Positions 8,967 to 18,297 of a DNA stretch of 64,000 bases are shown here, one piece after another. Position 1 is the first letter of the stretch; each line of letters begins with the position of its first letter. Below the pieces are notes generated by a model. That model did not search any database and was not told where the DNA came from. It saw nothing but the letters and a program-made list of their open reading frames with translations. The stretch spans positions 1-64,000 of the forward strand of contig CACMND010000002.1 of the NCBI GenBank assembly GCA_902614975.1, written 5' to 3'. Both the position numbers and the translations under genes were made by a program. This DNA is from an uncultured Pelagibacteraceae bacterium. Its GTDB lineage: Bacteria; Pseudomonadota; Alphaproteobacteria; Pelagibacterales; Pelagibacteraceae.

Positions 8967-9605
8967 TTAATTTTCTCCCTCTTTTCCCTCATTTTCTTGG
9001 TTTTTTTGGTTATTCTGTTTAACTTCGACTTTTTTTTTAGACACAGCTACTAACGAAGGTCTAAGCAACCTATCCTTCATCATAAATCCCTTTTGAATTT
9101 CTTGAACAATTGTTCCTTGATCTTTGGTATCATCTTCTATTTCCATCATTGCCTGATGTAAATTTGGATCTAATTTTTCGTTAATTGCTTTAATTGGCTC
9201 AATATTATTTTTTTTGAAAATTGAAATCATATCTTTATTAATAATATCAATGTGCTCTATTAATTTTTTTAGTGTGACTTTATCTTTTATAGTTTCGTCA
9301 CTTTCCAGCGTTTGTTTTGATCTCTCCAAATTATCTAGAAGATTAAGTGTTTCTCTTGCAAATGAAAATCCACCATATTCAAAAGCTTCATCCTTCTCTT
9401 TTTCAAATCGTCTTCTCTGATTTTCCATTTCAGCAAATGTTCTAGCAACTTTATCTTTGAGATTTGCAATTTCATCTACGGGTGAAAGTTGTTCCTCTTC
9501 TTCTTTTTTTTCGGTTTCTTCCGGGGCCTGTTTATCTGTGCTTATCTCTGAGTTTTCGTCTTTTAAATTTTGATTTTCTTTATTTTGTAATTCTTCTTTT
9601 TCCAT
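8967..9605 (-). CDS. grpE: nucleotide exchange factor GrpE
   Basis: 212 residues. A long acidic, lysine- and glutamate-rich N-terminus leads into a coiled coil (VARTFAEMENQRRRFEKEKD) and the beta-domain LDPNLHQAMMEIED...GFMMKDRLLRPSLVAVSK. It speeds ADP release from DnaK. It leads the grpE-dnaK-dnaJ group here, although 61 bases separate it from dnaK. It is divergent from rdgB with a 36-base gap; I see no convincing sigma-32 promoter or CIRCE element in it. Confidence 0.96.
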   Translation of the reverse strand: MEKEELQNKENQNLKDENSEISTDKQAPEETEKKEEEEQLSPVDEIANLKDKVARTFAEMENQRRRFEKEKDEAFEYGGFSFARETLNLLDNLERSKQTLESDETIKDKVTLKKLIEHIDIINKDMISIFKKNNIEPIKAINEKLDPNLHQAMMEIEDDTKDQGTIVQEIQKGFMMKDRLLRPSLVAVSKKKVEVKQNNQKNQENEGKEGEN

Positions 9606-9641
9606 TAGTGTCTATATGGTAAGAAATTCATGAAATTCTAG

Positions 9642-10244
9642 ATGTTAAAAAAAAAAATTAAAGAAATCGTAGTAGGGTCAAATAATGAAGGAAAAATTAA
9701 AGAAATTAAAGATTTATTGCCCAAATACTACACTATTACTTCTCCAAAAGACTATGGTCTAAAAAGCCCTAGAGAAAATGGACATACTTTTCTAAAAAAT
9801 TCTTTAATTAAAGCAAAGCATTTTTCAAAAAAAACAAAAAAAATTTGCATCGCGGATGATTCTGGGCTTGAAATTGACTTACTAAATAATCAACCAGGTA
9901 TTTTTTCAGCAAGATGGGGTGGAAAAAGGGGTGATTTTAATTTTGCAATATCGAAAGTATATCAAAAGCTATCTAAGGTAGATAAAAACTGGAAATCAAA
10001 AAAGATTAAAGCGAGATTTATTTGTGCATTAACTATTTATGGATTAAAAAAAAAACCGATCCAATCTTTAGGGATTATTAGTGGCAGAATTTCTAAAAAA
10101 AAAGTTGGTAATAAGGGTTTTGGTTATGATCCAATTTTTATTCCTGAAAATAAAAGATTAACTTTCGGTCAAATGAGTCAAAAGTTAAAATTTAAAAGTG
10201 ATCACCGAGCAAAAGCTTTTAAAAAAATTAAAAAATTTCTTTAA
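9642..10244 (+). CDS. rdgB: RdgB/HAM1 non-canonical purine NTP pyrophosphatase
   Basis: 200 residues. The family motif VGSNNEGKIKEI is at the N-terminus, DDSGLEIDLL near residue 73 contains the metal-binding aspartates, and FGYDPIFIP with the later KSDHRAKAF complete the active site. It hydrolyses ITP, dITP and XTP to keep deaminated purines out of DNA and RNA. Its 3' end overlaps the convergent LpoA-like gene by 17 bases. Confidence 0.95.
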   Translation: MLKKKIKEIVVGSNNEGKIKEIKDLLPKYYTITSPKDYGLKSPRENGHTFLKNSLIKAKHFSKKTKKICIADDSGLEIDLLNNQPGIFSARWGGKRGDFNFAISKVYQKLSKVDKNWKSKKIKARFICALTIYGLKKKPIQSLGIISGRISKKKVGNKGFGYDPIFIPENKRLTFGQMSQKLKFKSDHRAKAFKKIKKFL

Positions 10245-11385
10245 AACTTTTATCTTGTATTTCATAAAAGTTTAATTGATGCGTAATTGTTTTTTTATTA
10301 ATTTCAAAGATGCCTATTTTTCCTTTAAATTTATTTTTCTTAACAAATAAATTTTCATTTGTTTTAAAATCATTATTTATTAATAAATAATATACCAACC
10401 CTATTAGATCATAACTTAAAAAAGAAATTTGATTTGGAGTATTTTTGAAGTTTCGAATGTATTCTTTTCGAAATATTTCAAAATTATCTTTATTTATTGA
10501 TGGAAAATATATTGGATGCAATGAAGTTTCCTTTAAAAGGCTTTCATCAAACCATTGATTTAATGTGATGTATTTAATTCTTTTTGAAGAGACATCTGTA
10601 TATAATAATGATGTAGTAACACTTTTTAGACTTTCACTAAAATCAGCAATTATTACTGAGTCAAAGTTTATGAAACCTAAAGTATCTTTTTTTTTCAATT
10701 CATCTATTTTTTTCTTTTTATTTAATGTATTTGAATTTTCTATTCTTTTAATTTCATTTTCTAAATTTTTTTTTCTTTGTTGATATCTTGTTAAATCTTC
10801 TATTTGCTTTGTTAGCAATGTTGGATCTTTGCTATATATAAATTTTTCTTTTAATATTAAATTAGATTTCTCTATAGCTTCTTCAATTTCTCTTTTATAT
10901 TCTGTTTCTGGGATTAAAAAAATTGTGTTATTTAAATTATTTTCACTTAAATATTTTTTAATTGTATTTATTTGTGATATTGCATTTACCCCTGCAGAAA
11001 TTACATTTTTTGGATTATTTCTTATTTTGTTTGTAAAAGATATGAATGTTACTTCATTTAATTCATCTAAATACTTAATACTCTCATTGAATACCGGTCC
11101 AATAATTGTTTTTACACCATTATTGTAAAGTTCATTTGATACTTTCAGTGCATCTATCGGGTTTGCTTTGGTATCTTTAGGTATTACTGTTATTCTGTCA
11201 TCATTAATTTTATTTAACGCCATTCTTGTAGATTTAAGAATTGATTTACCAATATATGAATATTCACCTGATAGAGGTATTATTAAACCTATCTTAATTT
11301 TCTCTTTCGATACCGCTTTAAGTTGAGATAAAACGATTATGAGAAAAACTTTTAAAATTATGATATATAATCTTCTCATCATCAT
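10228..11385 (-). CDS. penicillin-binding protein activator (LppC/LpoA-like), periplasmic-binding fold
   Basis: 385 residues. A hydrophobic N-terminus (LYIIILKVFLIIVLSQLKAV) serves as a signal peptide. It is followed by KIKIGLIIPLSGEYSYIGKS, the opening of a type 1 periplasmic-binding fold as in LppC/LpoA and amino acid binding proteins. Position next to rsmI is the usual place for the LppC-type penicillin-binding protein activator in proteobacteria. No lipobox cysteine is visible in the leader, unlike true LpoA. Three ATG codons in a row (11385, 11382, 11379) could start it, and the divergent rsmI ATG lies only three bases from the first. Confidence 0.7.
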   Translation of the reverse strand: MMMRRLYIIILKVFLIIVLSQLKAVSKEKIKIGLIIPLSGEYSYIGKSILKSTRMALNKINDDRITVIPKDTKANPIDALKVSNELYNNGVKTIIGPVFNESIKYLDELNEVTFISFTNKIRNNPKNVISAGVNAISQINTIKKYLSENNLNNTIFLIPETEYKREIEEAIEKSNLILKEKFIYSKDPTLLTKQIEDLTRYQQRKKNLENEIKRIENSNTLNKKKKIDELKKKDTLGFINFDSVIIADFSESLKSVTTSLLYTDVSSKRIKYITLNQWFDESLLKETSLHPIYFPSINKDNFEIFRKEYIRNFKNTPNQISFLSYDLIGLVYYLLINNDFKTNENLFVKKNKFKGKIGIFEINKKTITHQLNFYEIQDKSFKEIF

Positions 11386-11388
11386 TAA

Positions 11389-12246
11389 ATGTACAATTTT
11401 GAATTAAATGATAATTTAAAACCTGGGCTATATTGTGTTTCAACACCAATAGGAAACCTGGGGGATATTACTTTAAGAGCTATATACATACTTAATAAAT
11501 CAGATGTGATTTTGTCAGAAGACACAAGAGTTTCAAGTAAACTATTATCTAGGTTCAATATAAGTACAAAATTATTGTCTAATCACAAATTTAATGAAAA
11601 AAAAAACATTAAAAATGTTTTAAATTTATTAAAAGAAAACAAAATAATTTCTCTAATCTCAGATGCAGGTACCCCAACAATTTCAGATCCAGGAGGAATT
11701 TTGATAAATGAATGCATCAAGAATAAAATTAATATATTTCCAGTTCCAGGATCCTCCGCTGCTACAGCAGCTGTTTCTGTAAGTGGCTTTTCAAACAATT
11801 TCTTTTTTTGTGGTTTTTTGCCTGATAAAAAGTTGCAAATTGATCAACTTTTTAAAAAAATTTCTAATTTAAATTATTCAATTGTTTTTTTTATTTCACC
11901 TAAAAAAATAAAAAAAATAAGAACTCAAATCCAAAAATATTTTAATGATAGAGATATTTTAATTACTAGAGAAATGACTAAATTGCATGAAGAATATATT
12001 AGAGACAAGGTTAAAAACCTCAATAATATTAACATATCTGAAAAAGGTGAGATGACTGTAGTAATATCAGAAAATTTAAATTTACAAAACAGGTTACAAG
12101 TAATTGAAGAATCTGTTAAAAAAAAAATCATCAAACTTTTAAAAAAAATGTCAATTAAAGATGTAACCTCAATAATTAGTAACGAAAATAATATATCAAA
12201 AAAAATTGTTTATAACTTTTGTTTGAAGAAAAAAAATGAAATTTAG
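11389..12246 (+). CDS. rsmI: 16S rRNA (cytidine1402-2'-O)-methyltransferase
   Basis: 285 residues. It has the tetrapyrrole-methylase-type fold with CVSTPIGNLGDITLRAI at the N-terminus, ILSEDTRVSSKLL, ISDAGTPTISDPGG near residue 92 and VPGSSAATAAVSVSG near residue 122. It 2'-O-methylates C1402 in the ribosomal decoding centre. The C-terminus, rich in lysine, has the helical tail typical of RsmI. Its last bases overlap the BON lipoprotein start. Confidence 0.95.
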   Translation: MYNFELNDNLKPGLYCVSTPIGNLGDITLRAIYILNKSDVILSEDTRVSSKLLSRFNISTKLLSNHKFNEKKNIKNVLNLLKENKIISLISDAGTPTISDPGGILINECIKNKINIFPVPGSSAATAAVSVSGFSNNFFFCGFLPDKKLQIDQLFKKISNLNYSIVFFISPKKIKKIRTQIQKYFNDRDILITREMTKLHEEYIRDKVKNLNNINISEKGEMTVVISENLNLQNRLQVIEESVKKKIIKLLKKMSIKDVTSIISNENNISKKIVYNFCLKKKNEI

Positions 12247-12829
12247 AAATTTAATATTAATTATAATTATTATATTAGTATCAGGATGTGTTGGATACTC
12301 GTCAACTGGAGTTTTAGGCACTGGAGTTTCAGTAGCAATGGATCCAAGAACTATTGGAACACAAATAGATGACTCATTAATGCAAAAAAATTTAAGAGCA
12401 AAATTGATATTAATGGATAAAGGTTATTTACTAAATGTGAAAACCAAAGTTTTAGATGGAAGAATTTTTATAACAGGTAAAGTAAATACAGTGGAAGAAA
12501 AATTAAAAATTACAAAACTAGGTTGGGAAATAAAAGGGGCAAGGTCAGTTAAAAATGATTTAAAAATTAAAGAAAAATTTAATTTTAAACAAACAGCTAA
12601 AGATGTACTTATAACTTCCCAATTAAGAACAGCAATGATTGCTAATAAAAAAATAAGGTCTGCAAATTATGATATCGATACATATAAAAAAATTATTTAT
12701 ATTTATGGTATTTCGCAGAATGAAGAAGAAAGAGTTGAAGTTATAAACGAAGCTAAAAAAGTTCTTGATGTAGAAGATGTAGTTACAAGTATTTTTTTAG
12801 TTGAGGACTTGAGAGTAATAAAAAACTAA
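12236..12829 (+). CDS. BON-domain lipoprotein
   Basis: 197 residues. The leader MKFRNLILIIIIILVSGC ends in a lipobox (LVSGC, Cys18), so the protein should be lipid-anchored. Two BON domains follow (about residues 45-110 and 118-190), each with the central glycine-containing turn (DGRIFITGKVN and KKIIYIYGISQ). BON proteins such as OsmY and DolP sit in the periplasm and help outer-membrane or lipid homeostasis. It starts 11 bases before the rsmI stop, so translation is probably coupled. It converges on malic enzyme with a four-base overlap. Confidence 0.85.
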   Translation: MKFRNLILIIIIILVSGCVGYSSTGVLGTGVSVAMDPRTIGTQIDDSLMQKNLRAKLILMDKGYLLNVKTKVLDGRIFITGKVNTVEEKLKITKLGWEIKGARSVKNDLKIKEKFNFKQTAKDVLITSQLRTAMIANKKIRSANYDIDTYKKIIYIYGISQNEEERVEVINEAKKVLDVEDVVTSIFLVEDLRVIKN

Positions 12830-15114
12830 TTTAGCTTTTTGTAATTAATTACTCCTGCCGAATATGCTGCAACAGATGCTAAATTTAATATGTCAGATGT
12901 CGATGATCTTAACGGGGCAATTTCAATTGCTTGACCTAAACCGATTAATAGTGGCCCAATAACTTTTGCGCCACCTAAAGTTTTCATTATTTTATAAGTT
13001 ATAGCAGCACTGTGCTGTCCAGGCATAATCAATATATTTGCATTACCAACAATCTCTGAGAACGGATAAAGGTCTTTATATTCATCACTTAAGGCAACAT
13101 CAGGCTGCATATCTCCGTCAAACTTAAAGTTAACCTTTTTATTTTTTAAAATTTCTACTGCATCTCTTATATGTTTGGTTCTAGCTGTAATTGGTTGGCC
13201 GAATGTTGAGTGTGAAAGAAAAGCAACTTTTGGTTCAAATCCAAATAATTTTGCTACTCTAGATGCAGAAATAGCTATTTCAGAAAGTTGTTCAGATGTT
13301 GGATATTCGTGAACACTTGTATCTGCAATAAATACAGTTTTTCCTTTATTTACAATCATGTTCAACCCAAACATAATCTCTCCTGGTCTAGCATCTATGA
13401 CTTTTTTTACTTTATCAAGAGATTGTCCATACCTTCTCGAATTTCCAGTAACCATTGCATCTGCATCACCACATGCAACCATGCAAGAACCCCATATGAC
13501 TCTGTCATTTCTAACCATTTTATCACAATCTCTTTCAAGCAACCCCTCTTTTCTTTGCAGTTTTTTAAATAAATAATTCACATATTTTTTTCTTTTGTCA
13601 CTTAAAGTAGAGTTTACTATTTCAATATCAAAGTTTTCTCCATAACCAATTTCTTTAAGTTTTTCTTTAACCACTTTTTCTTTAGCAACTAATATAGGTG
13701 TACCTAATCCACTATTTTTAAAAGCTATTGCAGCCTTTAAAGTATTTTCATCTTCACCATCTGCAAAGACAACTTTTTTATTTGTTTTTTTAATTTGGTT
13801 ATTAATTCCTTGCATAATCGTAACTGATGGATCTAATCTTTGTTTTAATTGTTCAGAATATTGATCAAAATTTTCAATTTTTTTTCTAGCTACTCCAGAT
13901 TTCATAGCAGCTTTTGCCACTGCTACTGGTATTACGCTTATTAACCTTGGATCAAAAGTAGATGGAATAATATACTCTTTTCCATAATTAGGTCTCTCAC
14001 CACCCATTGCAGCTGCAACTTCGTCAGGCACAAATTCCCTTGCAAGTGAGGCTATAGCATTAGCTGCCGCAACTTTCATTTCTTCATTAATAGTTTTTGC
14101 TCTCACATCTAATGCTCCCCTAAATATGTAAGGAAACCCAATTAAATTATTTACTTGATTTGGATAATCAGATCTACCCGTTGCTATAATTGCATCATCT
14201 CTTACTTCCTCTATATCTTCCGGTCTTATTTCTGGATCTGGATTTGCACAGGCAAATATAATTGGATTTTTTGCCATCTTTTTAACCATACTTTTTTTTA
14301 CAACACCAGCGGCGGATAAGCCCAAAAATACATCTGCATTTTTCATCGCATCATCTAAATTTTTATCATTTGTTTCTACTGCAAATTCTTTCTTCCAAGT
14401 GTTAATGTCTTTTCTCTTTTTATTTATTACGCCTTTTGTATCCAACATTTTGATATTATTTTTTGGAATACCTGTGCTTCTGAACAACTTTGCACATGCC
14501 ATAGCTGCAGCGCCTGCACCGTTAATTACTATTTTAATTTTTTTTAAGTTCTTTTTTGCAATATCTACAGCGTTAATCAAAGCAGCTGTTGTTATGATTG
14601 CCGTCCCATGTTGATCATCATGAAATACAGGAATATCTAGAATTTTTTTTAATTCTTCTTCGATTATAAAGCAGTTTGGAGCCGCAATGTCTTCGAGATT
14701 TATACCACCAAAACTTTTTGCTATATTTTTTATTGAATTAATTATTTCTTTTGTATCTTCTGTGTCTATTTCTAAATCTATCGAATCAATATCTGCAAAT
14801 CTTTTAAATAGTACAGCTTTACCCTCCATCACTGGTTTTGATGCTATCGCACCCAAATTTCCTAGCCCTAATATTGCTGATCCGTTACTAATTACTGCAA
14901 CTAGATTTCCTTTTGTGGTGTATTCATATGCTAACTCAGGATTGTCAGCTATTGCTTTTACAGGAGCAGCTACACCTGGAGAATAAGCTAGGGCCAAGTC
15001 TCTTTTTGTAGTAACTGGCTTGGATGAAACAATCTCTATTTTGCCAGATTTATCATTAGTATGAAAATCCAAAGCTTCTTTATCAGAATAATGTTCAATT
15101 TTGTTTTTTTTCAT
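12826..15114 (-). CDS. maeB: NADP-dependent malic enzyme (malic domain plus phosphotransacetylase-like domain)
   Basis: 762 residues, the long MaeB form. The malic enzyme part (about 1-430) includes LALAYSPGVAAPV, the metal-binding FHDDQHGTAI and the Rossmann segment VINGAGAAAMAC. The C-terminal third (about 440-762) is a phosphotransacetylase-like domain (GLNMIVNKGKTVFIADTSV, PGQHSAAITYKIMKTLGG) that in MaeB proteins regulates activity rather than making acetyl phosphate. It decarboxylates malate to pyruvate, linking the TCA cycle to pyruvate and NADPH. Confidence 0.95.
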   Translation of the reverse strand: MKKNKIEHYSDKEALDFHTNDKSGKIEIVSSKPVTTKRDLALAYSPGVAAPVKAIADNPELAYEYTTKGNLVAVISNGSAILGLGNLGAIASKPVMEGKAVLFKRFADIDSIDLEIDTEDTKEIINSIKNIAKSFGGINLEDIAAPNCFIIEEELKKILDIPVFHDDQHGTAIITTAALINAVDIAKKNLKKIKIVINGAGAAAMACAKLFRSTGIPKNNIKMLDTKGVINKKRKDINTWKKEFAVETNDKNLDDAMKNADVFLGLSAAGVVKKSMVKKMAKNPIIFACANPDPEIRPEDIEEVRDDAIIATGRSDYPNQVNNLIGFPYIFRGALDVRAKTINEEMKVAAANAIASLAREFVPDEVAAAMGGERPNYGKEYIIPSTFDPRLISVIPVAVAKAAMKSGVARKKIENFDQYSEQLKQRLDPSVTIMQGINNQIKKTNKKVVFADGEDENTLKAAIAFKNSGLGTPILVAKEKVVKEKLKEIGYGENFDIEIVNSTLSDKRKKYVNYLFKKLQRKEGLLERDCDKMVRNDRVIWGSCMVACGDADAMVTGNSRRYGQSLDKVKKVIDARPGEIMFGLNMIVNKGKTVFIADTSVHEYPTSEQLSEIAISASRVAKLFGFEPKVAFLSHSTFGQPITARTKHIRDAVEILKNKKVNFKFDGDMQPDVALSDEYKDLYPFSEIVGNANILIMPGQHSAAITYKIMKTLGGAKVIGPLLIGLGQAIEIAPLRSSTSDILNLASVAAYSAGVINYKKLN

Positions 15115-15157
15115 TATTTGTTAGATATACAAAAGGATTAAGTTACTAATATGATTT

Positions 15158-16684
15158 ATGAATTTAATTAAGTCAACAGGCACATTTAGTCTGTTTGTTA
15201 TTATTAGCAGAATCTTAGGATACATAAGAGACTTTTTTATAGCTATTTATCTTGGTTCGGGACCAATTGCTGATGCATTCTTCGTAGCATTTAGAATACC
15301 AAATACCTTTAGAAGATTATTTGCAGAAGGTACTTTTAATGCAGCATTTGTTCCATCTTACACATCAGAACTTTTGTCTAGTAAAAAAAAAGCTCAGAAA
15401 TTTGCAAACTCAGTATTTAATTTATTGGTCTTAGCTCTTTTAAGTCTAACAATACTTGTCGAGATTTTTATGCCAAGCTTTATAAAATTGATCGCTCCAG
15501 GCTTCTCAGATTTAGATGAAAAGTTTAAATTAGCTGTTGATTTAACTAGAATTACTTTTCCATTTTTATTTTTTATAAGTATAGCGTCTTTTTTTTCAGC
15601 AATTTTAAATTCTCATAACAAATTTGCAGCCGCTGCTGCTGCTCCTCTTTTTTTAAATGTAATATTAATAATTTGTTTTCTTATTATAAAAAATGATACA
15701 GATTTAGTTTACTATCTAAGTTATGCTGTAACTTTTGCAGGAATTATACAGTTTATATTTTTAATTATTTTTACTAGAAAATACTTTTATCCCAATTTTA
15801 ATTTTAATTTCCAAATAGATAAAAAAATAAAATTTTTTTTTAGTAAACTTTTACCAAGTATATTTTCATCTGGGGTTACCCAAATAAATATATTAGTTGG
15901 AACTATAATTGCATCTTTCCAAGCAAGTGCAGTCTCATATTTATATTATGCAGACAGAATATATCAGATAAACTTAGCGATAGCAGGTATTGTGATTGGA
16001 ATAATTATTCTACCCAACTTAAGTAGATATGTTAAGAGTAAAAACAAAATAAAATTGGAAATTTTACAAAATAAGTCTTTGGAATTGAGTTTATTTTTAA
16101 GTCTTCCTGCTACATTTGCATTAATTTTTGCCTCTGAAGAAATTGTTTCTGCGCTTTTTGGATATGGATCTTTTAACGAAGAAAGTGTTAAAAATTCTGC
16201 ACATGCATTATTTTATTTTGCATTAGGACTACCTGCATTCTCGATGATAAAAATATTTTCAAGTTTTATATTTGCAAGAAACGATACTAAAACACCTTTT
16301 TACTTTTCATTGATTTCTGTAATATTAAATATTGTTATTAGTGTATCTTTATTCAGTAAACTAGGTTTTATTATAATTCCTATAGCAACAAGTATTTCAT
16401 CTTGGTTGAATGGATTCTTACTGATGGTATTTGTCCTAAATAGAAATTACTTTAATTTCAACGATTCGTTTTTTATACAGCTATTTAAAATATTTATTGT
16501 AAATTTAATTTGTTTGGGATTATTTAAAATATTAATTAATTATTTTAGTAATTATTTTATATTTACAAATACTTATAAATTTTTAGCAATTATATTATTA
16601 GTTATTTTAACTTTTGCTTTTTATTTGTTAATTTCAATACTCATTAAGGCCTTTAAAATATCTGATATTAAATTAAACTATTAA
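15158..16684 (+). CDS. murJ: lipid II flippase MurJ (MviN)
   Basis: 508 residues, a polytopic membrane protein with about 13-14 hydrophobic helices. The start KSTGTFSLFVIISRILGYIRD and the block FRIPNTFRRLFAEGTFNAAFVP are signatures of MurJ; arginines in these blocks line the lipid II cavity. It flips undecaprenyl-linked wall precursors across the inner membrane. The upstream ATG at 15151 is in a frame that closes after six codons, so 15158 is the start. It abuts trpS by three bases. Confidence 0.95.
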   Translation: MNLIKSTGTFSLFVIISRILGYIRDFFIAIYLGSGPIADAFFVAFRIPNTFRRLFAEGTFNAAFVPSYTSELLSSKKKAQKFANSVFNLLVLALLSLTILVEIFMPSFIKLIAPGFSDLDEKFKLAVDLTRITFPFLFFISIASFFSAILNSHNKFAAAAAAPLFLNVILIICFLIIKNDTDLVYYLSYAVTFAGIIQFIFLIIFTRKYFYPNFNFNFQIDKKIKFFFSKLLPSIFSSGVTQINILVGTIIASFQASAVSYLYYADRIYQINLAIAGIVIGIIILPNLSRYVKSKNKIKLEILQNKSLELSLFLSLPATFALIFASEEIVSALFGYGSFNEESVKNSAHALFYFALGLPAFSMIKIFSSFIFARNDTKTPFYFSLISVILNIVISVSLFSKLGFIIIPIATSISSWLNGFLLMVFVLNRNYFNFNDSFFIQLFKIFIVNLICLGLFKILINYFSNYFIFTNTYKFLAIILLVILTFAFYLLISILIKAFKISDIKLNY

Positions 16685-16687
16685 ATT

Positions 16688-17689
16688 ATGTCCAAAAAAA
16701 TTTTTTCAGGAGTTCAACCAACGGGAAATTTACATCTTGGTAATTATATAGGTGCAATAAAGAATTTTGTAGATTTACAAAATAATAAAGATAATAGCTG
16801 CATTTTTTGTGTTGTTGATCTTCATGCGATTACAGTAATGCAAGATCCGACCAAGTTAAAAAATAATATTAGAGAGACAGCAGCAGCATTTATTGCAAGC
16901 GGTATTGATCCAAAAAATAGTATAATATTTAATCAATCTTTAGTTCCTGCACATTCTGAGGGTTCTTGGATTTTAGGATGTATTGCTAGAATGGGTTGGC
17001 TAAATAGAATGACACAATTCAAAGAGAAAGCTGGAAAAGATAAGGAAAAAGCAAGTGTTGGTTTGTATATTTATCCAATTCTAATGGCCTCTGATATTCT
17101 TTTATATGACGCTACTCATGTACCAGTTGGAGATGATCAAAAACAGCATCTAGAACTCTGTAGAGATATAGCTCAAAAATTTAATAATGAATATAAATGT
17201 CCAAATCTCTTAAGGCCTCCTGAGCCTCTCATACAAAAAAATTTTTCAAGAATAATGAGTTTGAAAGACGGCACAAAAAAAATGAGTAAGTCAGATATTT
17301 CTGAAGGAAGTAGAATCAATTTAACAGATACTGAGGATCAAATTATCAACAAAATAAAAAAAGCAAAAACAGATAATGATACTTTGCCCGGAAATGAAGA
17401 AGGACTTAAGGACAGACCTGAAGCAGAAAATTTGATGGGTATTTATTCTAGCTTAAGTAATCAAAATATTACTAATACATTAAACGAATTTGAGGGAAAA
17501 AATTTTTCTGATCTAAAAAATAAACTTTCTGAAATAATTTTGACTAAACTGTCACCTATATCAAAAGAAATACAAAAATTGTTGTCAGATAAAAATTATA
17601 TAGATCAAATTTTAAAGGATGGTGCAGCAAAAGCACATGATATTTCATCTAAAAAAGTAAAAAAGATAAAAGAAATAGTTGGTTTTTAA
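16688..17689 (+). CDS. trpS: tryptophanyl-tRNA synthetase
   Basis: 333 residues, a compact class I synthetase. [18 protein letters not shown] contains the HIGH-type motif (HLGN) and TKKMSKSD the KMSKS motif near residue 200; [15 protein letters not shown] is the conserved Trp-site helix. It charges tRNA-Trp. Its length and motif spacing are normal for bacterial TrpRS. Confidence 0.97.
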   Translation: MSKKIFSGVQPTGNLHLGNYIGAIKNFVDLQNNKDNSCIFCVVDLHAITVMQDPTKLKNNIRETAAAFIASGIDPKNSIIFNQSLVPAHSEGSWILGCIARMGWLNRMTQFKEKAGKDKEKASVGLYIYPILMASDILLYDATHVPVGDDQKQHLELCRDIAQKFNNEYKCPNLLRPPEPLIQKNFSRIMSLKDGTKKMSKSDISEGSRINLTDTEDQIINKIKKAKTDNDTLPGNEEGLKDRPEAENLMGIYSSLSNQNITNTLNEFEGKNFSDLKNKLSEIILTKLSPISKEIQKLLSDKNYIDQILKDGAAKAHDISSKKVKKIKEIVGF

Positions 17690-17726
17690 CCATTTAATAT
17701 TTTGAAATAAACATTATATAAAACCT

Positions 17727-18269
17727 ATGTTTATACAAACTGAAAATACACCAAATCCAAATTCGTTAAAGTTTCTACCTGGCAGAAAAGTATCTAATAA
17801 TGGTCCTTTGGAAGTTTTAAATCAAGAAGATACAAATAATTTATTGATAAAGAACTTATTACAGATAAATGGAGTAACTGGAGTATTTTTAGGGGAAGAT
17901 TTCTTTTCTATAAATAAAGATGAGAATAAAAAATGGGAGGATATTCAGCATATTGTTATATCTTATGTCAATGAACATTATGCAAATGGAAACACTTGTA
18001 TTATAGATAAAACAAATGAAGAAGAGCAAAACAAAAATTACTCAGATATTGAAAAGAAAATAATAAGTATTCTAGATACTAAAATTAGACCTGCTGTAGC
18101 AAGAGATGGAGGAGATATAAAGTTCCAAGAATTCAAGGATGGAAAAGTTAAAGTTTTGTTAAAAGGCAGTTGTTCAGGCTGTCCATCTTCAACTCTCACT
18201 TTAAAAAAAGGTGTAGAAAACTTGCTTTGTCATTATATTCCTGAAGTTAAAGAAGTTTTAGCTGTATAA
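17727..18269 (+). CDS. nfu: NifU-like Fe-S cluster carrier (Nfu)
   Basis: 180 residues in two domains. An N-terminal Nfu_N domain starts with TENTPNPNSLKFLPG. A C-terminal NifU-type domain (about 105-180) carries RPAVARDGGDIKF and the cluster-binding GSCSGCPSSTLTLKKGV with a CxxC pair. Proteins of this build carry assembled Fe-S clusters to apo-targets; in alphaproteobacteria and mitochondria they act late in the Isc/Suf route. Probable clients in this window include MiaB and Nth. Confidence 0.93.
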   Translation: MFIQTENTPNPNSLKFLPGRKVSNNGPLEVLNQEDTNNLLIKNLLQINGVTGVFLGEDFFSINKDENKKWEDIQHIVISYVNEHYANGNTCIIDKTNEEEQNKNYSDIEKKIISILDTKIRPAVARDGGDIKFQEFKDGKVKVLLKGSCSGCPSSTLTLKKGVENLLCHYIPEVKEVLAV

Positions 18270-18297
18270 TTAAATAATAATAATTATATTGAAATTA

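Noticed and set aside
12826-15114. Malic enzyme as an unusual fusion
   Set aside because: The malic enzyme plus phosphotransacetylase-like build is the standard MaeB form in proteobacteria.
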